DNA from: Micromonospora sp. MW-13
Lineage (GTDB): Bacteria; Actinomycetota; Actinomycetes; Mycobacteriales; Micromonosporaceae
NCBI RefSeq assembly: GCF_003434305.1
Contig: NZ_QKKX01000026.1
Coordinates: 37,782 to 101,781, forward strand
Reading direction: 5' to 3'
DNA: 64,000 nt
Numbering within the stretch: position 1 is the stretch's first letter; every line of letters begins with the position of its first letter. Below, piece by piece: positions 17,530-25,473 of the stretch. Under the pieces are notes generated by a model, which saw only the letters and a program-made list of their open reading frames with translations, was not told the DNA's origin and did no database searches. A program made the translations under genes and the position numbers.

Positions 17530-17564
17530 GGGTTGGCGGACCGCAGGCGGCGGCCCGCCAACCC
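17530..17564 (+). terminator. Terminator after the metalloprotease
   Basis: GGGTTGGCGG pairs perfectly with CCGCCAACCC (10 bp, 15-nt loop), followed by a pyrimidine-rich tract CCTTTCCCTTTCG. Confidence 0.7.
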
Positions 17565-17619
17565 CTTTCCCTTTCGAGGCCGGGCGTGCCTGGCACGACC
17601 ATCTGAACCCCGGCCGGCC

Positions 17620-17881
17620 TCACCGCCGGAGCCAGGGCACCCGCCGCGAGCAGGGGGCGGTGTGGTCGACCGGCAGCGCACACCGCGCGCCGCCGGGTAG
17701 TAGCCGGTCGCAGAAGACCCAGTGGCGTACGCTGCTCGTCCTCGGCCGAGACCGTCACCCCGCCCGGCTCGACGCGGGCGCTGAGTCGGGCCAGCACCCG
17801 GGCGGCCGTACGGGCGAAGATCCGCGCCCGGAGCAGGTCGGGCGCGGTGATCGGCAGGTGGATCACCCAGCGGTCCGTCAT
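17620..17881 (-). pseudogene. Frameshifted small Cys/His protein, partner of the DivIVA-like gene
   Basis: It begins with ATG overlapping the stop of the DivIVA-like gene (ATGA). The first frame reads MTDRWVIHLPITAPDLLRAR and continues to SAEDEQR. At about 17729-17733 the sense shifts to another frame that reads VRHWVFCDRLLPGG, then RCALPVDHTAPCSRR and a stop at 17620. Joining the two frames, which needs 2 nt restored in the GCGTACG stretch, gives an 87-residue protein with a CxnCxnHxnC set that may bind metal. From memory of related actinobacterial proteins this joined form is the normal one; the frameshift may be real or a sequence error. Confidence 0.6.
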
Positions 17882-18141
17882 CGGTACCGGTGCTTTCCGG
17901 ACTGGCTGCTCTGCCACGTGTGCAGCGCCCGCCGGATGCGTACGTTCTCCTCCCGCACCGCGACCACGACGGCCTGTGCGACGGCCAACTCGTCGGCGAC
18001 CTCGTGCAGGAACGCGCGGATCTCGAACGGGTCGAGCCCGTGCCGGCGGACGGTGAACCGCCGGTCGCGGATCTGCGCGGGGCGCAGCGGTTGCCTCGTT
18101 CTCTCCTGTCGGCCGGTCAGCCAACGGATCAGGTGGCGCAC
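17878..18141 (-). CDS. Small DivIVA-domain-like protein
   Basis: An 87-residue soluble protein. The basic N-terminus (RHLIRWLTGRQERTRQPLR) is followed by RRFTVRRHGLDPFEIRAFLH, which has the RRxGLDPxEVRxFLxxVA pattern of DivIVA/Wag31 N-terminal domains, then a predicted coiled-coil helix to the end. It is much shorter than Wag31 and lacks its long coiled coil. It starts with GTG and its stop overlaps the next gene by 4 bp. A GntR-type regulator is divergent. A role in polarity or septum targeting is inference only. Confidence 0.65.
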   Translation of the reverse strand: MRHLIRWLTGRQERTRQPLRPAQIRDRRFTVRRHGLDPFEIRAFLHEVADELAVAQAVVVAVREENVRIRRALHTWQSSQSGKHRYR

Positions 18142-18246
18142 GGGGACCGCCCTTCGTCGGGTTCACGTCGAAGTGGAGGGGCGGCCCCCGTGCCAACCGA
18201 CCGCAGCAGCACCGCATCACCGACAGCGACGCTATCGCCACTGATT

Positions 18247-18291
18247 CACCTATGTCAAGCATGTCTCTGAGTTATCTACCCACCTATGTCA
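18247..18291. promoter_or_regulatory. Direct repeat CACCTATGTCA, candidate operator region
   Basis: The 11-mer CACCTATGTCA occurs at 18247-18257 and 18281-18291 in the AT-richer gap between the DivIVA-like gene and the divergent GntR gene. A 34-bp spacing (about three helical turns) suits binding by a dimeric regulator, presumably the GntR protein. This is inferred from position only. Confidence 0.4.
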
Positions 18292-18367
18292 TTGGCGCTA
18301 CGTGTGTTGCCTGTGTCGTGATTGTTGATCGATACTGGGCGGGCCAACCGACTGCAAGGGGCCCGAT

Positions 18368-18595
18368 GTGCCTATTCCGCCCACGATGGACGAGCTGCTC
18401 GAGGATCTCCTGAAGAAGATCAAGAACGGAACCTATCCGCCTGGATCTCAGCTCCCGTCCGGGCGGGATCTGGCGGACGTGTATGACGTATCGCAGTCCA
18501 CGATCAGCAGGGCGGTGGCGACACTGCGGGAGCAGGGTGTGCTGGTCGGCCGTCCGGGTCGCGGTGTCTTCGTCGCGGAGTCCTCCCGGCCCTGA
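18368..18595 (+). CDS. Small GntR-family winged-helix regulator
   Basis: A 75-residue protein that is only the GntR DNA-binding domain: LLEDLLKKIKNGTYPPGSQL, PSGRDLADVYDVSQSTISRA and LREQGVLVGRPGRGVFVAE match the wHTH with its beta-wing. No effector-binding domain follows, so it may be constitutively DNA-binding or work with a partner, as in short YtrA-like forms. GTG 18368 follows AAGGGG. It is divergent from the DivIVA-like/Cys-His pair and probably controls it. Confidence 0.85.
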   Translation: MPIPPTMDELLEDLLKKIKNGTYPPGSQLPSGRDLADVYDVSQSTISRAVATLREQGVLVGRPGRGVFVAESSRP

Positions 18596-18613
18596 TCAAC
18601 GAAGAAGTGCCAC

Positions 18614-18769
18614 GTGGAGCGGACCACTGTCCCGGCGGTCACGGCGACCGTTCCGTCCCCGGCCGCGACGGTCGGTGACGTCGACCATCCACTGTTCACC
18701 TTCCGTGACGACGCCACCGGTGAGCGCGTCGACCTGACCGCCGCCGAGGGGATCACCCGGGCGCTCTGA
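18614..18769 (+). pseudogene. Internally deleted TIGR03089 remnant
   Basis: A 51-codon frame from GTG. Its middle reads HPLFTFRDDATGERVDLTAA, which matches residues about 20-35 of the TIGR03089 protein encoded at 15522 (RPLLIFCDGATGERTELTAT). It then jumps directly to EGITRAL and a stop, matching that protein's C-terminus EGVTKVL. About 190 residues in between are missing in frame. It is either a decayed paralogue or a retained mini-protein. Confidence 0.65.
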
Positions 18770-18859
18770 GTGCCGTTGGGCCGGCCGGAAACCCTTTGAC
18801 TCCACCGGGCTCCGCGACGCCTACTTTCTCTCGGCGAACAGGACGAGGAAGGGATCCCG

Positions 18860-19741
18860 GTGGACCGGACGGACATGGGCGTGGACGCCCTCACCTGGGG
18901 GGATGTCGGCGAGCAGCACCTCCCGGCGCTCACGGAGCTGGCCGAGGGATGCCTGGTCGCCGACGGAGGGCTGCCGCTGTTCGCCCGTCCCCCGTTGCTG
19001 CGGGCCCGGCTGTTGCAGACTCGTACCCTCGGTGCCTGGCACGATGGCCGCCTGGTCGCGGCCGTCGGCGTGGGCACCGGCCGGGAGCCGGCCACCAGCA
19101 CCGGCCTGGTGCATCCGGGCTGGCGCGGGCGGGGTCTCGGCGGTCGGCTGCTGGACTGGGCAGGCGAGCAGGCCGGGGGCGCCGAGCTGCTGCTGACCAC
19201 CGAGTCCTGGAGCCCTGGCGCGGACGCCCTGCTCGTGGCGCGCGGCTTTGAGCGGACCTTTGTCGAGTGGGTGCTGCGGCACGACCTCGCCGCCCTGCCG
19301 GACGTGCCGTCGCCCGCCGGGGTGCGCACCGGGCCGGTGGTCCGGGAGGCCGGCCCCGAGCTGTTCGAGACGTACCGGGCGTCCTTCGCCGACCGGCCCG
19401 GATTCCGGGCGCCCGAGGCCGAGGAGTGGCTGGGCGAGCTGCGGGACGACGACGGGTACCGGCCGGACCTGTCGCTGATCGCCCGCGGTCCCGACGGCGC
19501 CGCCGTCGGCTTCCTCAACGTCATCGACAACTGGGTCGACCAGGTGGGCGTGGTCCCCGGCTGGCGGCAGCGGCGGGTCGGGGCGCACCTGGTGGCCGTC
19601 GCGCTGCGGTCGCTGGCCGCTGACGGCGCCGGGGAGGCGTGGCTCTGCGTCAACGACGACAACCCGGCCGCCGTGCTGTATCGGGGGCTCGGGTTCCGCG
19701 ACGCAGGCCGCCGCGCCCGCTACCTGCGCCGCAGCCCCTGA
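18860..19741 (+). CDS. GNAT acetyltransferase with two GNAT domains
   Basis: A 293-residue cytosolic protein. Two acetyl-CoA-binding motifs are visible, HPGWRGRGLGGRLLDWAGEQ near residue 93 and VPGWRQRRVGAHLVAVALR near residue 235, each followed by a helix and a GFxR/GFRD element, so it is a tandem GNAT. The architecture resembles mycothiol synthase MshD, but the similarity is not enough to call it that. GTG 18860 follows AGGAAGG. A TACTTT box at 18822 could be its promoter. Confidence 0.8.
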   Translation: MDRTDMGVDALTWGDVGEQHLPALTELAEGCLVADGGLPLFARPPLLRARLLQTRTLGAWHDGRLVAAVGVGTGREPATSTGLVHPGWRGRGLGGRLLDWAGEQAGGAELLLTTESWSPGADALLVARGFERTFVEWVLRHDLAALPDVPSPAGVRTGPVVREAGPELFETYRASFADRPGFRAPEAEEWLGELRDDDGYRPDLSLIARGPDGAAVGFLNVIDNWVDQVGVVPGWRQRRVGAHLVAVALRSLAADGAGEAWLCVNDDNPAAVLYRGLGFRDAGRRARYLRRSP

Positions 19742-19832
19742 CGCGGTCGGCCGGGCGGTCGCGGCCGGCGACGGCCGGCGACGAGCGGTGACGGCCCGGC
19801 TCGCGAGTCGACGGACGGCCCGGCCGGCGTGG

Positions 19833-21512
19833 TCAGTCGACCGAGGGCAGCGACGGACCGAGGATGTCGTCGGCGTCGACGATCGTGTACGCGTACCCCT
19901 GCTCGGCGAGGAAGCGTTGCCGGTGGGCCGCGTACTCGGTGTCGATGGTGTCCCGGGAGACGACCGTGTAGAAGTGCGCCTGCCGGCCGTCGGACTTCGG
20001 CCGCAGCACCCGGCCGAGCCGCTGCGCCTCCTCCTGCCGGGAGCCGAACGTGCCGGACACCTGGATCGCCACCGCCGCCTCGGGCAGGTCGATGGAGAAG
20101 TTGCCGACCTTCGAGATGACCAGGGTGCGGACCTCGCCGGAGCGGAACGCGTCGAACAGCCGCTCCCGCTCCTTGTTGGTCGTCGAGCCCTGCACGATCG
20201 GGGCGTCCAGGTACTCGCCGAGCTGGTGGAGCTGCTCGATGTACCCGCCGATCACCAGCACCTGGTCGTCCGGGTGCCGGTCGACCAGCGCCTTCACCAC
20301 CGGCAGCTTGGTGCGGGCGGTCGCCGCCATCCGGTAGCGCTCCTCGGGCTCCGCCGTCGCGTACGCCATCCGCTCCGTGTCGGTGAGGGTCACCCGCACC
20401 TCGGTGCACTCGGCCGGGGCGATCCAGCCCTGCGACTCGATGTCCTTCCACGGCGCGTCGTACCGCTTCGGGCCGATCAGGCTGAACACGTCGCCCTCCC
20501 GGCCGTCCTCGCGTACCAATGTCGCCGTGAGGCCGAGCCGGCGGCGGGCCTGGAGGTCGGCCGTGAACCGGAAGATCGGCGCGGGCAGCAGGTGCACCTC
20601 GTCGTAGACGACCAGGCCCCAGTCGCGGGCGGAGAACAGGTCCAGGTGGGTGAACGCGCCGCCGCGCCGCGCGGTGAGCACCTGGTACGTGGCGATGGTG
20701 ACCGGGCGGATCTCCTTGCGCTCGCCCGAGTACTCGCCGATCTCGTCCTCGGTCAGCGAGGTGCGGGCGATCAGCTCCCGCTTCCACTGCCGGCCGGCCA
20801 CGGTGTTGGTGACCAGGATCAGCGTGGTCGCCTTCGCCTCGGCCATCGCCGCCGCCCCGACCAGCGTCTTGCCCGCGCCGCAGGGGAGCACCACCACGCC
20901 CGACCCGCCGGCCCAGAACGCCTCGACCGCCTCCCACTGGTACGACCGCAGCGTCCACGGCTTCCCGCCGTCCTTGCCGGCCTCGGCCAGCTCGATCGGG
21001 TGGGCCTCCCCGTCGACGTACCCGGCCAGGTCCTCCGCCGGCCAGCCGAGCTTCAGCAGCGCCTGCTTGAGCCGGCCCCGCTCGGACGGGTGCACCGCGA
21101 TCGTGTCGTCGTCCAGCTTCGCGCCGAGCATCCCGGCGAGCTTCTTGCTCTTGGCGACCTCGATCAGCACCATCCGGTCCAGCGCGCGCAGCACCAGGCC
21201 GTGCGCCGGGTCGTTGGCGAGTTGCAGCCGGCCGTACCGGTCCATCGTCTCGGCCACGTCGACCAGCAGCGCGTGCGGCACCGGGTAGCGGGAGTACTTG
21301 AGCAGCGAGTCCACCACGCCCTCGGCGTCGTGGCCGGCGGCCCGCGCGTTCCACAGCCCCAGCGGCGTCAACCGGTACGTGTGCACGTGCTCGGGGGAGC
21401 GCTCCAGCTCGGCGAACGGGGCGATCGCCATCCGGCAGGCCTGGGCGTCGGGGTGATCGATCTCCAGCAGCAGGGTCTTGTCCGACTGCACGATCAGTGG
21501 TCCACCGCTCAC
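19833..21512 (-). CDS. XPB-type DNA repair helicase
   Basis: A 559-residue superfamily 2 helicase. Walker A is VVLPCGAGKTLVGAAAM, motif II is LVVYDEVHLLPAP (DEVH), and the C-terminal RecA domain has VGNFSIDLPEAAVAIQVSG and the arginine-finger motif EEAQRLGRVLRPK. Bacterial XPB orthologues unwind DNA 3' to 5' and are common in actinobacteria. GTG 21512 is preceded by GGAGAGG. The next minus-strand gene but one encodes a Helicase_C_3/WYL protein, a frequent neighbour in this phylum. Confidence 0.93.
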   Translation of the reverse strand: MSGGPLIVQSDKTLLLEIDHPDAQACRMAIAPFAELERSPEHVHTYRLTPLGLWNARAAGHDAEGVVDSLLKYSRYPVPHALLVDVAETMDRYGRLQLANDPAHGLVLRALDRMVLIEVAKSKKLAGMLGAKLDDDTIAVHPSERGRLKQALLKLGWPAEDLAGYVDGEAHPIELAEAGKDGGKPWTLRSYQWEAVEAFWAGGSGVVVLPCGAGKTLVGAAAMAEAKATTLILVTNTVAGRQWKRELIARTSLTEDEIGEYSGERKEIRPVTIATYQVLTARRGGAFTHLDLFSARDWGLVVYDEVHLLPAPIFRFTADLQARRRLGLTATLVREDGREGDVFSLIGPKRYDAPWKDIESQGWIAPAECTEVRVTLTDTERMAYATAEPEERYRMAATARTKLPVVKALVDRHPDDQVLVIGGYIEQLHQLGEYLDAPIVQGSTTNKERERLFDAFRSGEVRTLVISKVGNFSIDLPEAAVAIQVSGTFGSRQEEAQRLGRVLRPKSDGRQAHFYTVVSRDTIDTEYAAHRQRFLAEQGYAYTIVDADDILGPSLPSVD

Positions 21513-21685
21513 GCCAGCGCCTCTCCTCGCCCGGTCGCCGGCCGCCTCGCGGGCGTCTTGGTCACCCCCGGGCCGACCATCCAGTCTTGCACGGAAGCGG
21601 ATGAGGGCAGAAAATCGGACACCTGGTGCAACCCATTCCGGTACGTCCGGCGTCTAGCAGAGGGACGACCACCCCGGGAGGCCTC

Positions 21686-22564
21686 ATGAGACAGGTTCCG
21701 TTCGCTGCCCGGGTTGTCGCCCTGGCCGTGGTCACGCTGGTCGGCGTCGGTGCGTGCACGCCCGATCGGCAGGCCGACCCGGGTGGCCGTGGAGGAGGGC
21801 TCGCCCAGGTCGGCTCGGTCGAACAGGGAACGGGGGCGGGCGGTTCGTCCGGCCCCGACCAGCGGACCCGGCCGAAGCCCACCCCGACGAAGGCGAAGCC
21901 GAAACCCCGGCCGACGCCGAAGCCGGCCCGCACGGCGGCCCCCGAGCGGACCGCGCCGACGCGGGCCGCCGGCTGCCCGCAGGGCGAGCACCAGCGCGAG
22001 GTGGAGACGTATCTCGCCCGGCTGGGCGGGTTCGGGCGGGTGACCGTGGACGGCCGCCAGTCCGCCGCCGACTGCGCCGCGATCAAGAAGTTCCAGCAGC
22101 GGTACGACATCCGCCCGGCCGCCGGCCGCGCCGGCCCCACCACGTACGACGTGTCGAAGCGGTTGGCCACCACCGACACCCGCCGGTGCAAGGCCGGGTC
22201 CTCCGGCACCACCTTCTGCATCGACCTCACCCGGCAGACCACCTGGGCGGTGCGCGGCGGGAAGGTCGTCTGGGGCCCGACGGTGACCCGGACCGGCATG
22301 CCGGGGTACGCCACCCCCGCCGGCACCTACAAGATCAATTACCGGAACCTGAAGGAGTGGTCCGACCCGTACGAGGTGTGGCTGCCGTACTGGCAGCACT
22401 TCACCCAGGGGATGGGCTACCACCAGACCACCACCTACCTGCACGACAAGTCGATCGGCTCGCACGGCTGCGTGAACCTGCTCCCCGCCGACGCCCGCCG
22501 GGCGTGGGAGCTGGGCAAGGTCGGCAGCCGGGTGGTCCTCTTCGGCCGCCGCCCCGGCACCTGA
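21686..22564 (+). CDS. L,D-transpeptidase lipoprotein with peptidoglycan-binding domain
   Basis: A 292-residue exported enzyme. The signal peptide ends at a lipobox-like VGVGAC, so it is probably lipid-anchored. A Lys/Pro/Thr-rich linker follows, then a PG-binding-like helical region (residues about 92-150), then a YkuD domain with catalytic motif SIGSHGCVNLLPADARRAW (Cys nucleophile). It forms 3-3 cross-links or other L,D-peptide bonds in the wall. ATG 21686 is preceded by GGGAGG. It is divergent from the XPB gene. Confidence 0.9.
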   Translation: MRQVPFAARVVALAVVTLVGVGACTPDRQADPGGRGGGLAQVGSVEQGTGAGGSSGPDQRTRPKPTPTKAKPKPRPTPKPARTAAPERTAPTRAAGCPQGEHQREVETYLARLGGFGRVTVDGRQSAADCAAIKKFQQRYDIRPAAGRAGPTTYDVSKRLATTDTRRCKAGSSGTTFCIDLTRQTTWAVRGGKVVWGPTVTRTGMPGYATPAGTYKINYRNLKEWSDPYEVWLPYWQHFTQGMGYHQTTTYLHDKSIGSHGCVNLLPADARRAWELGKVGSRVVLFGRRPGT

Positions 22565-22657
22565 CCGCCCGGCCCGCCCGAGATCCGTCCGGCCCGAGAT
22601 CCGCCCCGGCACCCGATCCGTCCGGAACCCGACCAGCCCGGCTCCGAGGAGGCGGCG

Positions 22658-22894
22658 ATGAGCGTCGACCACGAGATGGCCGCCGAGGACGATCCCGTGC
22701 CCGGCATCGCGGTCACCGCGGTCATCGTGGTCGGCTACGGGCTCGCCGCCGTCGTCCTCGTCGCCTGGTTCCTGTACGGCTGGCTGGTCCAGCGGCAGGG
22801 CTTCGTCGCCTCGGTCGGCGAGTCCGCCGGGGCGGGGTTCGCCCTGCTGCTGGCCGTCTCCGTGGTGGGCACCGTGCGGCGCAGCCGCCGCTGA
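22658..22894 (+). CDS. Small two-helix membrane protein
   Basis: A 78-residue protein. An acidic N-terminus (residues 1-14) precedes two transmembrane segments, about 17-41 and 52-72, and it ends in RRSRR. No family is recognised. The ATG follows GAGGAGG. It lies 93 bp after the L,D-transpeptidase on the same strand and may be cotranscribed. Its function is unknown. Confidence 0.65.
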   Translation: MSVDHEMAAEDDPVPGIAVTAVIVVGYGLAAVVLVAWFLYGWLVQRQGFVASVGESAGAGFALLLAVSVVGTVRRSRR

Positions 22895-22929
22895 CCGGGC
22901 ACGGTGCCTCGACCGGGGACGGTGTGCGG

Positions 22930-25389
22930 TCAGCCGTCCAGGACCGCCGCGGTGATCCGGTGCAGCGCGAAGGTGTGCAGCATCTCCGTCCGCTCGTCCT
23001 CGGCCCGCAGGTAGCCCGCACCGATCGACACCGGACGGAGCAGCCGCGACGCGGTCGCCCCATGCGCGTCGACGTACCCCACCCAGACCAGCGCCTTGTC
23101 CCGGACCGCCTGCTGGAGCACGGCGAGCGCGTCGCTGTGGCCGTGCGCCGGCGTCGGACCGGAGCGGGCCGCCCCGCCGCGCACCACCGCCGGGGCCCGC
23201 CGGGCCGCCCGCGCCGCCGCCTCGCCCCGGCGGATCTGCTCCACGACGCCCAGCAGCCGCGGCCCGGCCAGCTTCGGGGACGCCAGTGGGTCGACCGTCC
23301 GGGCGACCGGCGCCCGTCCCGGGGCCCGCCGGGTCTTCGGCCGGGCCAGCACCGCCGCGCCCGAGGCATCCTCCGGCACCGGGGCGTACCCGGCGTCGCG
23401 CAGCGCCATCAGCATCCGGTTCACCTGGTACGGGGTGGCCAGCACCGTCGGGGCCAGCCGGCGGAACGCCAGCGACTCCAGCCGCCGGTCGGCCAGCACC
23501 TCGGCGAGCAGCGCCTCGTCGTCGCTGCGCACGTACCCGCCGGCGGAGCCGACCCGCAGCCCGCCGTGCTTGCGGGCCACGTCGTCCACCAGGTACGTCA
23601 GCCCCTGCGGGACCGGGGTGCGGGAACGGCGACGGAACAGGGCGTGCAGGTCGTCGGCCGAGTACCCGGCGTCCAGGGCCCGGCGCACGCTCGCCGTGCT
23701 GACCCGGTGCACGCTCGCCCCGCCCGCCGACTCGTGCTCGGCCACCACCTCCAGCTCGCCGGCCAGCGCCGGGTCGGGCGGGCCGGGCACCACCACGGTC
23801 AGGTCCGCCTGCACCAGGAAGTGGTCGACGGGGGCGGGCAGCAGGGCGTCCAGCGCCCGCACCGCGGTGGACGCGGCGCCGTCCTCCGCGTCCGCGTGCA
23901 GCCCGAGCGGGTCGTCCGACCCCCGCTCGTCGGCGTCGGTCATGTCGGCCAGCAGCAGCCGCCCGTACGAGGTGAGCGCCCCCAGCCCGGTCACCCCGAG
24001 CCGGGCGGCCTCCGCCAGCACCTCCCGGTGCGCGGCCTCCCGGCCCCGGCTGCGCCGGGGTGCCCGCCAGTCGAGCAGCCCCAGCACCTCCTCCGGGGTC
24101 GGGGCGGTGGCCGGCTCCAGGTCGGTCAGCACCGACAGCACGGCCCGGCGGGCGGCGGGTGCACCGGCCCGTTCCGCCTCGGCCGAGAGCACGGAGATCG
24201 GCCGGTCCCGGTCGTCCCGCTGCCCGACCAGGCCGGCCTGCCGGGTCATCACCAGCCACGCCCGGGCCAGTTGGGCCCAGCGCTGGGCCAGCGACATGGC
24301 CCGCCACACCTCGTACCCGCCGGTGGGCAGGATCTGTTGGTCCGCGCCGTACCGGGTGGTCGCGGCCCCGGTCAGCTCCAGCTCGCCGGCCAGCCCGGCC
24401 GCGTACGCCACCTCCAGCAGCAGGGCGGCGGTCGGGTCGTCCACGCCGAGGGACTTGGCCAGCCGGCGCAGGTCACGCACCCCGACCCCGCCCGAGCGCA
24501 GCACCGGCGGCGGCTCGGCGGACAGCAGCTCCAGCAGCGCCTCGGTGTGCCGGACCACCTCCATGGTCTGCCCGGCCCCGGCCGAGTCGACGGCCTTCGC
24601 CTCGCGTGGCGTGGCGGACACCGGCGGGGGGCTGGTGCGCACCGGACCGAGTGGGCCGGTGTCCCGGCGCAGCAACAGGCCCACCTCGCGGGGCAGCTCC
24701 ACGGTGCCGGCGGAGACCAGCACCAGCAGCCGGTTGTCCACCAGCCAGCGCACCGGCGAGCCGGTCGGCGCGCCGCCGTTCGTCGGATCGGGCGGGACGC
24801 TGTCCTCGGCGCCCAGCGGCGGAGCCTGGAGCGCGCCCGGGGGCACGCTGCCCACCGGCGGCCCGGCGGCCAGCCTGTCGAGGATCGCCCGGGCCGACGG
24901 CGGCGCGGCCAGCAGCGCGCGGCGCAGCTTCGCCGGGTCCGCGCAGAGGGCGGCCGTGCGCGGGTCCAGCTCCGCCGCCGGCCGGCCCAGCCCCGCCGGG
25001 TACGGCGAGACCTCGTCCACGCCGCCCACCACGCGGAGCGCGTGCTCCGGCCCGTACAACAGGAACAGTGCGCGCAGCTTGTTGACCGCGCCCCGGATGG
25101 TGGCCGGGGCCGGCGGGCGGGGGCCGGCGGTGGCCATGGCGAGCACCGCCTCCGTGGCGGTGGCGCCGTCGAGCGGGTCCCGGGTCAGCCGGGCCGCGTC
25201 GAGGACCTGGAGGGTGAACTGGTCCAGCCCGTCCAGGGCCCGGGCCACCGAGACCCGGGACTGGGCCCGGATCGCGAGCGCGGACACGTCGGCCGGCACG
25301 GGCACGACGAGGTCCGGCCGTAGCTGGAGCAGGGCGGCCAGGGACTCGTCGGGCAGCGTCCGCAGGTGGTCGGCGAGTGAGATGGTCAT
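22930..25389 (-). CDS. Helicase_C_3 / XPB-Ssl2-like protein with C-terminal WYL-like domain
   Basis: An 819-residue protein with no Walker A. The N-terminal 150 residues start SLADHLRTLPDESLAALLQL. The central region includes LLARPKTRR-type linkers and the YLVDDVARKHGGLRVGSAGG block typical of Helicase_C_3 (helicase-associated, non-ATPase) proteins. The last 65 residues (ALVWVGYVDAHGATASRLLR, then PVSIGAGYLRAED and FALHRITA) look like a WYL domain, which binds nucleic acids or nucleotides. It may partner the XPB helicase. A TAGCGT box lies 9 nt before the ATG. Confidence 0.75.
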   Translation of the reverse strand: MTISLADHLRTLPDESLAALLQLRPDLVVPVPADVSALAIRAQSRVSVARALDGLDQFTLQVLDAARLTRDPLDGATATEAVLAMATAGPRPPAPATIRGAVNKLRALFLLYGPEHALRVVGGVDEVSPYPAGLGRPAAELDPRTAALCADPAKLRRALLAAPPSARAILDRLAAGPPVGSVPPGALQAPPLGAEDSVPPDPTNGGAPTGSPVRWLVDNRLLVLVSAGTVELPREVGLLLRRDTGPLGPVRTSPPPVSATPREAKAVDSAGAGQTMEVVRHTEALLELLSAEPPPVLRSGGVGVRDLRRLAKSLGVDDPTAALLLEVAYAAGLAGELELTGAATTRYGADQQILPTGGYEVWRAMSLAQRWAQLARAWLVMTRQAGLVGQRDDRDRPISVLSAEAERAGAPAARRAVLSVLTDLEPATAPTPEEVLGLLDWRAPRRSRGREAAHREVLAEAARLGVTGLGALTSYGRLLLADMTDADERGSDDPLGLHADAEDGAASTAVRALDALLPAPVDHFLVQADLTVVVPGPPDPALAGELEVVAEHESAGGASVHRVSTASVRRALDAGYSADDLHALFRRRSRTPVPQGLTYLVDDVARKHGGLRVGSAGGYVRSDDEALLAEVLADRRLESLAFRRLAPTVLATPYQVNRMLMALRDAGYAPVPEDASGAAVLARPKTRRAPGRAPVARTVDPLASPKLAGPRLLGVVEQIRRGEAAARAARRAPAVVRGGAARSGPTPAHGHSDALAVLQQAVRDKALVWVGYVDAHGATASRLLRPVSIGAGYLRAEDERTEMLHTFALHRITAAVLDG

Positions 25390-25398
25390 CGTCGTTCC

Positions 25399-25404
25399 AC
25401 GCTA
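25399..25404 (-). promoter_or_regulatory. -10 box near the Helicase_C_3/WYL start
   Basis: TAGCGT on the minus strand ends 9 nt before the ATG, predicting a 5' leader of only about two bases. Confidence 0.4.
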
Positions 25405-25461
25405 GCCCGCTTCGGGGCCCGCGCGCCCCTCGGACGTCCGGCTCGGCCGGTGATGGGCGGG

Positions 25462-25467
25462 TACGTT
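25462..25467 (+). promoter_or_regulatory. -10 box of a leaderless promoter (HAD gene)
   Basis: TACGTT ends 6 nt before the ATG at 25474, and there is no Shine-Dalgarno sequence. Confidence 0.5.
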
Positions 25468-25473
25468 CTCGGG

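Noticed and set aside
16517..17619. Minus-strand continuation of the Cys/His gene opposite the metalloprotease
   Set aside because: Beyond the frameshift the first frame loses all family sense; the plus-strand protease is clearly the real gene.
18796..18827. TTGACT ... TACTTT promoter before the GNAT gene
   Set aside because: The spacer is 20 bp, too long for a confident -35/-10 pair.
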